DNA of 47,971 nt, taken from assembly GCA_015058955.1 (NCBI GenBank), contig SVBJ01000013.1, forward strand, positions 1 to 47,971. The letters are read 5' to 3'. How positions within the stretch are numbered: the first letter of the stretch is position 1; each line of letters starts with the position of its first letter. Source of the DNA: Erysipelotrichaceae bacterium. Lineage in GTDB: Bacteria > Bacillota_I > Bacilli_A > Erysipelotrichales > Erysipelotrichaceae. The notes under the pieces were generated by a model that was given only the letters and a program-made list of their open reading frames with translations, was not told the DNA's origin and ran no database searches. Made by a program: the position numbers and the translations under genes. This document shows positions 32,977 through 41,961 of the stretch, piece by piece.

Positions 32977-34983
32977 ATGAAAGAAATCAGACTGACACCG
33001 AAAAGAAGGGAAGCCCTGGGGCAGCTGGGCATCAACAGTACCGAAGATCTGCTGAACTACTTTCCTTACCGCTACGAAAAACTGGAATTTCTGGACTATC
33101 ACAAATGGACCGTGAATTCCCGTGTCATTGTGGAGGGAAAGGTCTTTTCGCGTCCCAAGATGTTCCGTTTCGGTTCCCGCAAGAGCGTACTGCACTTTGA
33201 ACTGGGAAACGATCAGGATGTCTTCAGGATTTCGGTGTTCAATCAGCCGTGGTATAAGACCCTGCAGATCGGGGACCATCTGACCGTTGTCGGCAAGTAT
33301 GAAGGCGGCAATAAGATCGTTGCCTCCCAGACAACCAAGGATGACATGGCTTCTCTTTTAGGCATTACGCCGGTCTATTCGATCAAGGACAAGATCAAGC
33401 CCAAGACCTTCAGAAGTCTGATGCAGCAGGCCCTGGAAGAAAACCAGGGACAGATCGAGGAATTTCTGCCGGTCTCATTAAGAAGCAGATACGGTTTTAC
33501 CGACCGTTATTCGGCTTTGTGGGCCGTGCATTTCCCAACGGATGAAGCTTCCCTGCAGAAGGGCATTGACTTACTTAAATATGAGGAGTTCTTCCGTTTC
33601 CACTGTGCCATGCTGCAGAGAAGAGGTGCTTACAGGGAATCGGATAAACGCTTTGCTAAGGAATTTGATGCCAGGAAGATCCGTGAGTTTGCGGATAAAC
33701 TTCCTTTTGAGCTGACTGATGATCAGAAATCAGCAGTGAATGATATTATTAAAGACCTGCGCGCCAGCTACCGCATGGCCAGATTACTGCAGGGGGATGT
33801 AGGCTGCGGCAAGACCGTGGTCGCCTTCATTGCCATGTATGCGGTATATCTGGCAGGGGGTCAGTCCTGCATGATGGCCCCAACCGAAATACTGGCCAAG
33901 CAGCATTATGCCAACATGGTCAGGATGTTTGCGGGCTATGATGTCCATATAGACCTGCTTTATTCCGGGCTTTCTGCCCGGGAAAAAAGAGCAGCCCTGG
34001 AAAGAATAGCCAGCGGGGAGACGGATTTTGTCATCGGTACCCATGCTCTGTTCCAGAATGATGTGGAATTCAGGAATCTTGAACTGATCATTACGGACGA
34101 ACAGCACCGCTTCGGAGTCAGACAGAGACAGTTATTGCAGGATAAGGGCGCTTACGCGGACATGTTGTTAATGTCGGCAACCCCGATCCCGCGTACCCTG
34201 GCTACCTCACTGTATGGGGATCTGGATGTAACGACCATTACCCAGACGCCTAATGCCTCCAAGAAGATCACCACTACCTTGATTAAGAAGAACAGTTTCA
34301 TGGCCATTGTAAAGCAGATCGAAAAGCTGCTGGATGAAGGCAATCAGATGTATGTGGTCTGTGCTGCCATTGAATCAGGTTCCGATCTGACGGCCCGCAA
34401 CGTTACCGATGTATATCATAATCTGCGGACTTACTTTGATGGGCGCTATAAGGTGGGATTGCTGCACGGGCAGATGGATGAAGAGCATAAGGATGCGGTT
34501 CAGGAAGGCTTCCGCAATCACGAGTATGACATTCTGGTGGCCACCACGGTCATTGAAGTAGGTGTTGACGTGAAGGATGCCAATATCATGGTGATCTATG
34601 ACGCCAACCGCTTCGGCCTAAGCCAGCTGCATCAGTTAAGAGGCAGGATCGGCCGCGGGGAAAAGGAAGGGTACTGTTATCTGTTAACTGATTCCCGGGA
34701 TGAAGAAGCCCTGAAGAGACTGCAGGTCATCGTGGAAAACACTGATGGCTTCAAGATCTCCTATTATGACCTGAAGTTAAGAGGTCCGGGCGACATCCTG
34801 GGTTACCGTCAGAGCGGTCTGCCTTCGTTTAACCTGGGCAATGTCGTTGACGATGCGGCAATAATGAGTGCTGCCCGTAAGGATGCACAGGAAATAATGG
34901 CTCATCTTGATGAACCGGAAAATGAAAAAATCAGAAAATATCTTGATGGCATAAACGCAAATGAATCTGTTTATGTCGATTAG
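32977..34983 (+). CDS. recG: ATP-dependent DNA helicase RecG
   Basis: RecG remodels stalled replication forks. The 668-aa protein has an N-terminal wedge/OB domain (FPYRYEKLEF), helicase motif I LLQGDVGCGKTVVA near 268, motif II TDEQHRFG, motif III MSATPIPRTLA, and C-terminal motifs ATTVIEVGVDVKDAN and QLRGRIGRG. The ribosome-binding region is poor (AAAGAA), and the start lies immediately after a terminator hairpin. Low or conditional expression is possible. Confidence 0.95.
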   Translation: MKEIRLTPKRREALGQLGINSTEDLLNYFPYRYEKLEFLDYHKWTVNSRVIVEGKVFSRPKMFRFGSRKSVLHFELGNDQDVFRISVFNQPWYKTLQIGDHLTVVGKYEGGNKIVASQTTKDDMASLLGITPVYSIKDKIKPKTFRSLMQQALEENQGQIEEFLPVSLRSRYGFTDRYSALWAVHFPTDEASLQKGIDLLKYEEFFRFHCAMLQRRGAYRESDKRFAKEFDARKIREFADKLPFELTDDQKSAVNDIIKDLRASYRMARLLQGDVGCGKTVVAFIAMYAVYLAGGQSCMMAPTEILAKQHYANMVRMFAGYDVHIDLLYSGLSAREKRAALERIASGETDFVIGTHALFQNDVEFRNLELIITDEQHRFGVRQRQLLQDKGAYADMLLMSATPIPRTLATSLYGDLDVTTITQTPNASKKITTTLIKKNSFMAIVKQIEKLLDEGNQMYVVCAAIESGSDLTARNVTDVYHNLRTYFDGRYKVGLLHGQMDEEHKDAVQEGFRNHEYDILVATTVIEVGVDVKDANIMVIYDANRFGLSQLHQLRGRIGRGEKEGYCYLLTDSRDEEALKRLQVIVENTDGFKISYYDLKLRGPGDILGYRQSGLPSFNLGNVVDDAAIMSAARKDAQEIMAHLDEPENEKIRKYLDGINANESVYVD

Positions 34984-34986
34984 TTA

Positions 34987-34995
34987 TGGTAAAAT
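34987..34995 (+). promoter_or_regulatory. candidate extended -10 just before rnc
   Basis: TGGTAAAAT is a TGn-extended -10 that would place the transcription start at or next to the rnc ATG (35002). No Shine-Dalgarno lies between recG and rnc. Confidence 0.35.
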
Positions 34996-35001
34996 AAGTC
35001 T

Positions 35002-35682
35002 ATGAATATTTACGAATGGTTAGAAAAGCATGATGTTAAGATAAGCCGTCATCAGCTGATTGATGACGCTTTTACTCATACCTCATATGTCAATGAACAT
35101 AAGCAGGCTCTCCATGACAACGAGAGACTGGAATACATGGGTGATGCCGTAATGCAGATCTGGGTCTCCGAGCAGCTGTTCAATCATGAACCGGTGCTTT
35201 CCGAAGGCCAGATGAGCAAGTACCGCGCTGCCATAGTCTGTGAAAAAAGCTTTGCCTCCTTAATGAGGAAGATGCAGTTAGGCAAATACATCAGATTAGG
35301 CGTGGGGGAAGAGAAAAACGGCGGCAGAGACCGTGATTCGATCCTGGCTGATACCTTTGAAGCCTTTATCGGGGCTTTGTATCTGTGTTCGGGAATGAAG
35401 AATGTTGACCGTATCCTGAGGGAATACGTCAAGCCGATCATTGACAATCTTGAGGAACTGGAAATTACCGACTACAAGACCAGACTGCAGGAATACGTGC
35501 AGTCTGACATCCGCAAGGCCATTGTCTATAGGCTGTTAAGCGAAAGCGGCCCGTCCAACAATCCGTTATTTGAGATCGGAGCCTATCTGGATGAAGTTCT
35601 CTTAGGCAAAGGAAGCGGTCATTCCAAGAAGGAAGCTGAACAGCGGGCGGCCAGGGAAGCATTAAGAATACTGGTGAAGTAA
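35002..35682 (+). CDS. rnc: ribonuclease III
   Basis: This double-strand-specific endonuclease matures rRNA and regulates mRNAs. The 226-aa protein carries the signature NERLEYMGDAVMQIWVSE with the acidic metal ligands and DTFEAFIGALYL. The C-terminal dsRNA-binding domain (about 155-224) contains DYKTRLQEYVQ and KGSGHSKKEAEQRAAREAL. There is no recognisable ribosome-binding site before the ATG. The smc and ftsY genes that often follow rnc are replaced here by polC. Confidence 0.95.
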   Translation: MNIYEWLEKHDVKISRHQLIDDAFTHTSYVNEHKQALHDNERLEYMGDAVMQIWVSEQLFNHEPVLSEGQMSKYRAAIVCEKSFASLMRKMQLGKYIRLGVGEEKNGGRDRDSILADTFEAFIGALYLCSGMKNVDRILREYVKPIIDNLEELEITDYKTRLQEYVQSDIRKAIVYRLLSESGPSNNPLFEIGAYLDEVLLGKGSGHSKKEAEQRAAREALRILVK

Positions 35683-35683
35683 G

Positions 35684-38600
35684 ATGGATATACTGGAAAT
35701 ACTGAGAAAAATAAGATTCAGGGAAGATTACCTGCGTTATTTCGAGAACGCCTTTTTAATGACCCCTGAATTCAGTGAGAAGAAGCACAAGGTCGTTTTC
35801 CGCGTGGTCACAGAGAAGGTTCTGCCTTTTGACGTGTACAGACGGTTAAGGGACCTTTTATCACAGGTTTTTGACAGCGGCATTGAACTGATCATCAAAG
35901 CCAATGACAATACCATCAATACTTCCGAACTGACCAACTATTTCCTGGATTTTGCCCGTATCAACAGCGTCAGAAGCGACATTCCTCTGGTTACCGATAA
36001 CAAGATCAACATCACGCTGCCGGCCCATGAAATGCAGCTGCTGCGTGACTACCTGAATGACAAGGGCATAACATATGAGCTTGTCAGTGAAGAAATCAAA
36101 ATTCAGGAAAAGGAAAATGAAAGTCATGAATATCTGGCTAAGCCGGCAAATAACCGCTTCAGAAGCCGTGCGGCCACGGTAAGTGAAGCTGACAAGGATA
36201 AATACCGTCTGATGCCGATAGCTTCTCTCAAGGCGGAGATGAAGGACATCTGCGTACTGGGAAAGGTGTTCAAGGTTGAATATCAGACCTTCCGTAACGG
36301 CAGGGAGATGCAGAAGATCTATCTGACTGATTATCAGGAAGCCGTGATAATCAAGCGCTTTGAAGACAGGATGACCACCAAGGCCATGCTGCATGAAATC
36401 GAAGAAGGACAGATCGTCAAGGTCTACGGTTCCATGAAGCATGATGACTATGAAAGAGATGACGTGCTGACCCCGGCCCTGATCGAAAAGTGTGAACAGG
36501 ACCCATGGGCCCGTGTTGACGGTTATCCGGGCGAAAAGCACATTGAACTGCATGCCCATACCAACCGTTCGGAAATGGACGGGGTGGCAGATACTGCCAA
36601 GCTGATCAAGCGGGCCGCTGCCTTTGGTCAGAAGGCCATTGCGATAACCGACATCAACGTCGTTCAGGCCTTCCCGCTGGCCCAGGGCGCTCAGATCGAT
36701 CTGGACAAAAAGGGCAAGGACTTCAAGGTCATCTACGGCATTGAGATGAAAGTAGCTGATGAACAGCTGCCGATCGTCTATAACCGGGATGATTCGCTGG
36801 TTTCCAAAGCCGAATATGCGGTAATAGACCTGGAAACGACAGGCTTAAGTATCAAGTACGATTACATCATTGAATTCGGCGGCATCATTGTCCGCAACAA
36901 TACGGTGATGGAGAACATGAAGAAGCAGATCTTCGTCAAGCCTCCGATCACCTTGCCACCATTTATTGAACAGAAGACAAACATTACCAATGCGATGCTG
37001 GAAGAAGTGTCGCCTCTGGAAGATGTCATTGATGAGATCCTGGATTTCATCGGGGACAGGGTAATTGTTGCGCACAATGCCGACTTTGACTTCAAGTTCC
37101 TTAATGAGAAGCTGAAGGAACTGGGCAGGGAACCGTTAAGGAACATCTGCCTGGATACCTTATCCCTGGCCAAGGTCGTGGTTCAAAACCGCAAATACTA
37201 CCGTCTGGGTCAGATCGCCAAGAACTACAATGTCAGCTATGACGATGAAGCCGCTCACCGCGGTGACTATGATGCTCAGGTTCTGGCGCAGATCCTGGTC
37301 AAGATGGTAAAGGACATTCCTGACTATGAGCATGTTACCTTCCGTCAGCTGCAGGAAAACCAGGGCGATGACATCTATAAGAAGGCCTATACTCATAACG
37401 TGGTTCTGCTGGCTAAGAACATGGCCGGCATTAAGTCACTGTATGAGCTGGTTACCCTGGCTCATACCACCTATCTGACCTACTTCGCCAAGAAGGATGC
37501 CAAGAAGACCGACAAGGACGTGGTCGCTGAACCGCGCATCGTCATGCGCGAGATCTTAAAGAGAAGGGAAAACCTGATAATCGGGTCAGGCAACCTTTAC
37601 GGTGAGCTGATTGAGAATGCCTTCAACCGTTCGGATGAAGAGGTTGAGGAATGCATGAAGATGTTCGACTACATCGAATTGCAGCCGCTGGCCTGTTATC
37701 AGCCATTAAGTGAAGAGGGCACCAGTGTTGATGCCCGGCGCATTGAAACGATCGTCAGAAACATCATCCGCATTGCCGATAAGTTAGGCAAGCCGATCGT
37801 GGCTTCCAATGACGTCTACTACATCAATCCGGAAGAGAAGATCGCCCGTGAGATCTACATCATGGCCAAAAGGATCGGCGGGGGCCGACATCCGTTATGT
37901 CCGTTAAGAAGTGACCGCCAGAAGAAGTTTGAAGCGCCGCCAGCTCATCTGATGACAACAAATGAACTGCTGGATGCCTTCAGCTTTGTCGCGGAAAGAG
38001 CTCAGGAATTCGTCATTGACAATCCTAAGAAAATCTCGGACATGATCGATAAGCTCTATCCGATCCCGACCAAGTTAATGACTCCGACCATCGACGGCTG
38101 TGAAGAGCTGCTGACCAAGGAGATATATAAGAATGCCCATGCAATCTATGGCGATCCGCTGCCGGAAATCGTCAGAGCCCGCATTGAAAAGGAGCTCAAC
38201 AGTGTCATTACCCACGGTTTCTCCGTGCAGTACTATATTGCCTACCTGTTAGTTAAGAAGAGTAATGAGGACGGTTATGTCGTCGGATCCCGTGGCTCGG
38301 TAGGATCCAGCTTCATTGCGACCATGGCCAACATTACAGAGGTCAACCCATTGGTTCCTCACTATGTGTGCCCTAAGTGCAAGCATTCCGAATTCTTTAC
38401 CAATAACGAATATGCCAATGGTTTTGATTTGCCGGAGAAAAGATGTCCGGTCTGCGGTGAGATAATGAACCGCAACGGCCATTCCATTCCGTTTGAAACA
38501 TTCTTAGGCTTCCATGGGGACAAGGTTCCAGACATTGACCTTAACTTCTCCGAGGAAAACCAGAATACCTCCCAGCTGTTGATAAGAGACATCTTTGGTG

Positions 38601-39997
38601 AGGAATATACCTTCCGTGCCGGTACCATCGGTACGGTTGCCCAGAAGACGGCCTTCGGCTACGTCAAGGGCTATTGCGAAGACAAGGGCTTATTGAATTC
38701 CGAAGGAAGACCGATCTATTCCAATGCCTATCAGGAACTGCTTTCCCAGATGTGCACCGACGTCAAGAGAACGACCGGTCAGCATCCGGGCGGCATTGTC
38801 GTAATACCTAAGGAAAAGGAAGTCCATGACTTCACCCCGGTCCAGTATCCGGCCAATGACCCGTTTGCGGACTGGAAGACCACGCACTTTGCGTTCTCCG
38901 ACTTGCATGACAACATCCTGAAGCTTGACATTTTAGGTCACGTTGACCCGACAGCGGTAAGACTGCTGACTCTTTATACCGGCGTTGACCCTAAAAGCAT
39001 TCCGATGAATGACCCGAAGGCTCTCTCGCTGTTCAGTTCAATTGATGCCCTTAACATCAACGATCCAAGCGGAACCTATCCGGAGAAAAACGGAGCAGCC
39101 GGTCTGCCGGAATTTGGCACTCATAACAACCGTCACATTCTGGATAAGACCAAGCCTACAACTTTCGCCGAACTGGTTTCTCTGTCCGGTCTGACTCACG
39201 GTACCAACGTCTGGGCCAATAACGCCGAAGATCTGATCGACAACAAGGGACTGACCCTGAAGGATGTCATTGCCTGCCGTGACGACATCATGACCTATCT
39301 GATCTCCATGGGACTGGATTCCAAGGAATCATTTGACATCATGGAAAAGGTCCGTAAGGGCAAAGGCTTAAGCGATGACTGGATCAGGGACATGAGGGAA
39401 CACAATGTTCCGGAATGGTACATTGACTCCTGTCTGAAGATCGAATACATGTTCCCGAAGGCTCATGCCGTAGCCTATGTCATGATGGCTGTGCGCATTG
39501 CCTGGTGGAAAGTCTACTATCCGGCTGAATACTATGCCTGCTTCTTCTCCTGCCGCTGTGATGCCTATGACATCGAAACGATGCTGAAGGGTGAGGAGGC
39601 CATCCGCACCAGATTGCAGGAATTAAGAAAGAAGATCGATACCGGCAAGAACTCCGTTACTCCTAAGGAAAAGGCCCTGGAAACCACTCTGGAGAGTGCC
39701 TGGGAAATGAGTCTGAGAGGTTACAGTTTTGCCAACATGTCTTTGAAGAAGTCACAGGCAACCAGATTCATTGTTGACCCGGATGACCCTAAGAAGATCA
39801 TCCCGGCCTTCTCTTCACTGGATGGCTTAGGAGAGAACGTTGCCGCTTCAATCATTGCAGCCCGTGAAGAACGTCCGTTCAACTCCAGGGAAGACCTGCA
39901 GAAGAGGACCTCGCTCAACAATACCCAGATGCAGAATCTGGCCAAGCTGGGCGTGCTGGACGAACTGAATGAAGAAGATCAGCTCTCGCTGTTCTGA
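35684..39997 (+). CDS. polC: DNA polymerase III alpha subunit, PolC type
   Basis: This is the replicative polymerase of Bacillota with built-in proofreading. The 1437-aa protein has an N-terminal domain, an OB fold (about 185-275), and a PHP domain interrupted by a DEDD exonuclease (IDLETTGL with D381/E383, VAHNADFDFKFL, HRGDYDAQ). A zinc-binding module (CPKCKHSEFF...KRCPVCG) and the polymerase core with VPDIDLNF follow. The PHP domain keeps ELHAHT (near 288) but has TDI where TDH is usual (I324) and DVYY where NVHY is usual (near 37810), so metal binding there is doubtful. The exonuclease and polymerase residues look intact. It starts one base after the rnc stop. Confidence 0.96.
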   Translation: MDILEILRKIRFREDYLRYFENAFLMTPEFSEKKHKVVFRVVTEKVLPFDVYRRLRDLLSQVFDSGIELIIKANDNTINTSELTNYFLDFARINSVRSDIPLVTDNKINITLPAHEMQLLRDYLNDKGITYELVSEEIKIQEKENESHEYLAKPANNRFRSRAATVSEADKDKYRLMPIASLKAEMKDICVLGKVFKVEYQTFRNGREMQKIYLTDYQEAVIIKRFEDRMTTKAMLHEIEEGQIVKVYGSMKHDDYERDDVLTPALIEKCEQDPWARVDGYPGEKHIELHAHTNRSEMDGVADTAKLIKRAAAFGQKAIAITDINVVQAFPLAQGAQIDLDKKGKDFKVIYGIEMKVADEQLPIVYNRDDSLVSKAEYAVIDLETTGLSIKYDYIIEFGGIIVRNNTVMENMKKQIFVKPPITLPPFIEQKTNITNAMLEEVSPLEDVIDEILDFIGDRVIVAHNADFDFKFLNEKLKELGREPLRNICLDTLSLAKVVVQNRKYYRLGQIAKNYNVSYDDEAAHRGDYDAQVLAQILVKMVKDIPDYEHVTFRQLQENQGDDIYKKAYTHNVVLLAKNMAGIKSLYELVTLAHTTYLTYFAKKDAKKTDKDVVAEPRIVMREILKRRENLIIGSGNLYGELIENAFNRSDEEVEECMKMFDYIELQPLACYQPLSEEGTSVDARRIETIVRNIIRIADKLGKPIVASNDVYYINPEEKIAREIYIMAKRIGGGRHPLCPLRSDRQKKFEAPPAHLMTTNELLDAFSFVAERAQEFVIDNPKKISDMIDKLYPIPTKLMTPTIDGCEELLTKEIYKNAHAIYGDPLPEIVRARIEKELNSVITHGFSVQYYIAYLLVKKSNEDGYVVGSRGSVGSSFIATMANITEVNPLVPHYVCPKCKHSEFFTNNEYANGFDLPEKRCPVCGEIMNRNGHSIPFETFLGFHGDKVPDIDLNFSEENQNTSQLLIRDIFGEEYTFRAGTIGTVAQKTAFGYVKGYCEDKGLLNSEGRPIYSNAYQELLSQMCTDVKRTTGQHPGGIVVIPKEKEVHDFTPVQYPANDPFADWKTTHFAFSDLHDNILKLDILGHVDPTAVRLLTLYTGVDPKSIPMNDPKALSLFSSIDALNINDPSGTYPEKNGAAGLPEFGTHNNRHILDKTKPTTFAELVSLSGLTHGTNVWANNAEDLIDNKGLTLKDVIACRDDIMTYLISMGLDSKESFDIMEKVRKGKGLSDDWIRDMREHNVPEWYIDSCLKIEYMFPKAHAVAYVMMAVRIAWWKVYYPAEYYACFFSCRCDAYDIETMLKGEEAIRTRLQELRKKIDTGKNSVTPKEKALETTLESAWEMSLRGYSFANMSLKKSQATRFIVDPDDPKKIIPAFSSLDGLGENVAASIIAAREERPFNSREDLQKRTSLNNTQMQNLAKLGVLDELNEEDQLSLF

Positions 39998-40019
39998 TAT
40001 ACACAACTGAGGTTAGCTT

Positions 40020-41159
40020 ATGAAAAAGATACTTATAGCGATAATGACCGCATTACTGCTGATTACATCAGGATGTGCCCAGACTGACGAACAGAAAGTT
40101 CAGAAGGTTGCCCAGAAAGCAGCCAAACTGATTGCGGACAGCAATGGCTATCAGGGCGCCATCGATCTATTCAAACAGTCACTTGAAAAAGGACTGCCGA
40201 CAGAACTGGTAAAGCCGCTGATCGAGGAAACCTATGTCAGCTGGTCAGTGGCTGCCATGACTGAAGCGGGCGGTGATGTTACCAAGGCCCTGGATGTCAT
40301 TGATGCAATGATCGAAGAATACCCTGATTCACAGGAAAAAGGGGAACAGGTCATCCTTGATTATGGCAAACTGATGATTGAAAACTGCGGTGAGGATGTT
40401 TCTGCCATGAGTAAAGTCTGGGAAGGCTTCATTGCCAGATACTACATGAGCGATAAGATCTGTTATGAGATTGACCACATTTTCAAGTCACATGTCACCG
40501 CCTTGACTGACAGACAGTTTGATGTCATAAAGGATTCACTGTTAGCTGCCCTGGAACGGGATGACTGGCAGGCTGCCTTCCGGCGGATCACTGAATTCCG
40601 TCAGCAGACTTATGCCACGCTTCTGGGAAGAGGCGGTATCTTCCCGTATACCAGAAAAATGAATAACGGCAAGACCGTCATCGTTGAATATGTTCATACC
40701 TTCTTTACCCTGTACTATGGGGAAGTTGACAGTGATAATAAACGTAATGGTGAAGGCCGCCAGATGACCTATGCCGTCAACTATGAGAAGGCACCGGAAC
40801 AATACATTGAAGAATACCTGCACGGCAATTTCATCAATGACATGGTCAATGGTGAATTCGAAGAGGTCAATCACGTTAACATCAGCACTGATTCGGTTGC
40901 TCATATCAGCGGAATGATGATAGACAATAAGTATGACGGTGAGATCATTTCCGTTTACGAAAATAACGGCAAGACCCGTGAATACACCTTTACCTTCAAT
41001 GACGGAATCGTAAAATCACTGGGACGACTGGTTAACTTCGAGGGCGATTATTATGCCGTAGGCGTGACAAATGAAGAACCGCCATTCTATTATGGATATC
41101 AGAAAGAGAATCTCAAAACGGAACGCGGTTTCTATCCATACTACGGCAAGCTACATTAA
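40020..41159 (+). CDS. lipoprotein with MORN-like segment, function unknown
   Basis: The 379-aa protein has a lipoprotein signal (MKKILIAIMTALLLITSGC, lipobox Cys at residue 19), so it is probably anchored outside the membrane. The first half is helical and repeat-like (EQKVQKVAQKAAKLIADS, DGxDVTKALDVIDAMIEEYP), resembling TPR-type packing. The second half has degenerate MORN-like strands (YYGEVDSDNKRNGEGRQMTY, LHGNFINDMVNGEFEE). The exact function is unknown. It follows polC by 22 bases with a GAGGTTAGCTT site, so it may be co-transcribed with polC, and ends at a strong terminator. Confidence 0.65.
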   Translation: MKKILIAIMTALLLITSGCAQTDEQKVQKVAQKAAKLIADSNGYQGAIDLFKQSLEKGLPTELVKPLIEETYVSWSVAAMTEAGGDVTKALDVIDAMIEEYPDSQEKGEQVILDYGKLMIENCGEDVSAMSKVWEGFIARYYMSDKICYEIDHIFKSHVTALTDRQFDVIKDSLLAALERDDWQAAFRRITEFRQQTYATLLGRGGIFPYTRKMNNGKTVIVEYVHTFFTLYYGEVDSDNKRNGEGRQMTYAVNYEKAPEQYIEEYLHGNFINDMVNGEFEEVNHVNISTDSVAHISGMMIDNKYDGEIISVYENNGKTREYTFTFNDGIVKSLGRLVNFEGDYYAVGVTNEEPPFYYGYQKENLKTERGFYPYYGKLH

Positions 41160-41167
41160 CGAAAAGC

Positions 41168-41193
41168 AAAAGCATCTTAAGATGCTTTTTTTC
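41168..41193 (+). terminator. palindromic terminator after the lipoprotein gene
   Basis: AAAAGCATCTT (41168-41178) and AAGATGCTTTT (41179-41189) form a perfect palindrome followed by TTT. Confidence 0.85.
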
Positions 41194-41275
41194 AGGATAA
41201 TGAGCCACTTTGGAATATATGGTAATTGTAGAAGAAAGTAAATCGGACCCGTAAACAACTGGCTTTATCAAAGTA

Positions 41276-41304
41276 TTGAGATACAGAGGTTGAAATGTTA
41301 GAAT
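41276..41304 (+). promoter_or_regulatory. promoter of the relBE-type operon
   Basis: TTGAGA (41276-41281), 17-base spacer, TAGAAT (41299-41304). Each hexamer differs from consensus at one base. The start near 41311 coincides with the operator palindrome. Confidence 0.7.
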
Positions 41305-41310
41305 CATAAT

Positions 41311-41328
41311 GTAATACATTTGTGTTAC
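41311..41328. promoter_or_regulatory. palindromic operator candidate of the toxin-antitoxin operon
   Basis: GTAATACA/TGTGTTAC is an imperfect inverted repeat (7 of 8 positions) lying between the promoter and the GGAGGTG ribosome-binding site. RHH antitoxins normally bind such sites to repress their own operon. Confidence 0.55.
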
Positions 41329-41343
41329 ATGGAGGTGCGCTTT

Positions 41344-41574
41344 ATGGGTTCAACGGTAACAATCAGACTGAATGATGAAGAAAAGAGGATTTTCATGGAA
41401 TATTCGAAGATGTACAAAGGTGGATTATCGACAATGATCAAACAACTGGCGCTGGAAAAACTGCAGGATGAATATGATCTGCAGCTGGCGGCAGAGTTTG
41501 AACGCGGACTTTCCCAGGGAACCGTTACGGTCCGTCCATATGACCGGTTGCGTCAGGAGGAAAACCTGAAATAG
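41344..41574 (+). CDS. ribbon-helix-helix antitoxin (RelB/DUF6290-like)
   Basis: The 76-aa protein starts at MGSTVTIRLNDEE, with GGAGGTG 6 bases before it; a longer in-frame start at 41320 would run through the operator. An N-terminal ribbon-helix-helix (TVTIRLNDEEKRIFMEYSK) would bind DNA. The C-terminal half (LQDEYDLQLAAEFERGLSQG) is the likely toxin-wrapping region. It is followed one base later by a RelE-type toxin gene. Confidence 0.82.
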   Translation: MGSTVTIRLNDEEKRIFMEYSKMYKGGLSTMIKQLALEKLQDEYDLQLAAEFERGLSQGTVTVRPYDRLRQEENLK

Positions 41575-41575
41575 A

Positions 41576-41842
41576 ATGGGATATGAGTTCTATACTTCTT
41601 CCGAGTTTGATAAGCAGTTCAGAAAACTTGACAGGTCTGTTCAGAAGACCATTGACAAGTGGATCCAGGTTCACCTTATCAATACTGATGATCCGCGCGC
41701 TTCGGGTAAGCCATTGGTCGGTGATCTGAAGGGATACTGGCTTTACAGGATTGGCAGTTACCGACTACTGGTTAAGATCGTTGATGATGAACTGATCATA
41801 ATTGCGGTAGACATTGATCATCGAAGCGTGGTTTACAGGTAG
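41576..41842 (+). CDS. RelE/ParE-superfamily toxin
   Basis: The 88-aa protein has the RelE fold pattern: YEFYTSSEFDKQFRKLD, a KPLVGDLKGYWLYRIGSYRLLVKI core, and a C-terminal HRSVVYR strand. Such toxins either cleave mRNA on the ribosome (RelE) or act on gyrase (ParE); the YRIGSYRLL and terminal YR features lean to RelE. AGGAGG lies inside the antitoxin gene but about 15 bases from the ATG, so toxin translation is probably weak and coupled. Confidence 0.85.
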   Translation: MGYEFYTSSEFDKQFRKLDRSVQKTIDKWIQVHLINTDDPRASGKPLVGDLKGYWLYRIGSYRLLVKIVDDELIIIAVDIDHRSVVYR

Positions 41843-41876
41843 TTTTCAGTAAGAAAACAAACAGTTAATTTGGGTA

Positions 41877-41905
41877 TTGCATAAAAAAATTTTTTAAAGT
41901 AATAT
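41877..41905 (+). promoter_or_regulatory. candidate promoter of the rimP-nusA operon
   Basis: TTGCAT (41877-41882), 17 bases, TAATAT (41900-41905), within a strongly AT-rich stretch. The start near 41912 places a hairpin at the 5' end of the mRNA. Confidence 0.5.
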
Positions 41906-41917
41906 ATATGCGTAATG

Positions 41918-41938
41918 AGGAGTGGTTAAGCCACTCCT
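41918..41938 (+). other. 5'-terminal hairpin in the rimP leader
   Basis: AGGAGTGG (41918-41925) pairs perfectly with CCACTCCT (41931-41938) around TTAAG. There is no T run, so it is not a standard terminator. One arm resembles a Shine-Dalgarno. The real ribosome-binding site AGGAGG is at 41953. Confidence 0.55.
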
Positions 41939-41961
41939 TAATTAATGCTTTAGGAGGAAAC

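Noticed and set aside
41843-41876. Terminator after the RelE-type gene
   Set aside because: A short GTTTTC/GAAAAC stem is present but lacks a T run, so I cannot support a terminator there.
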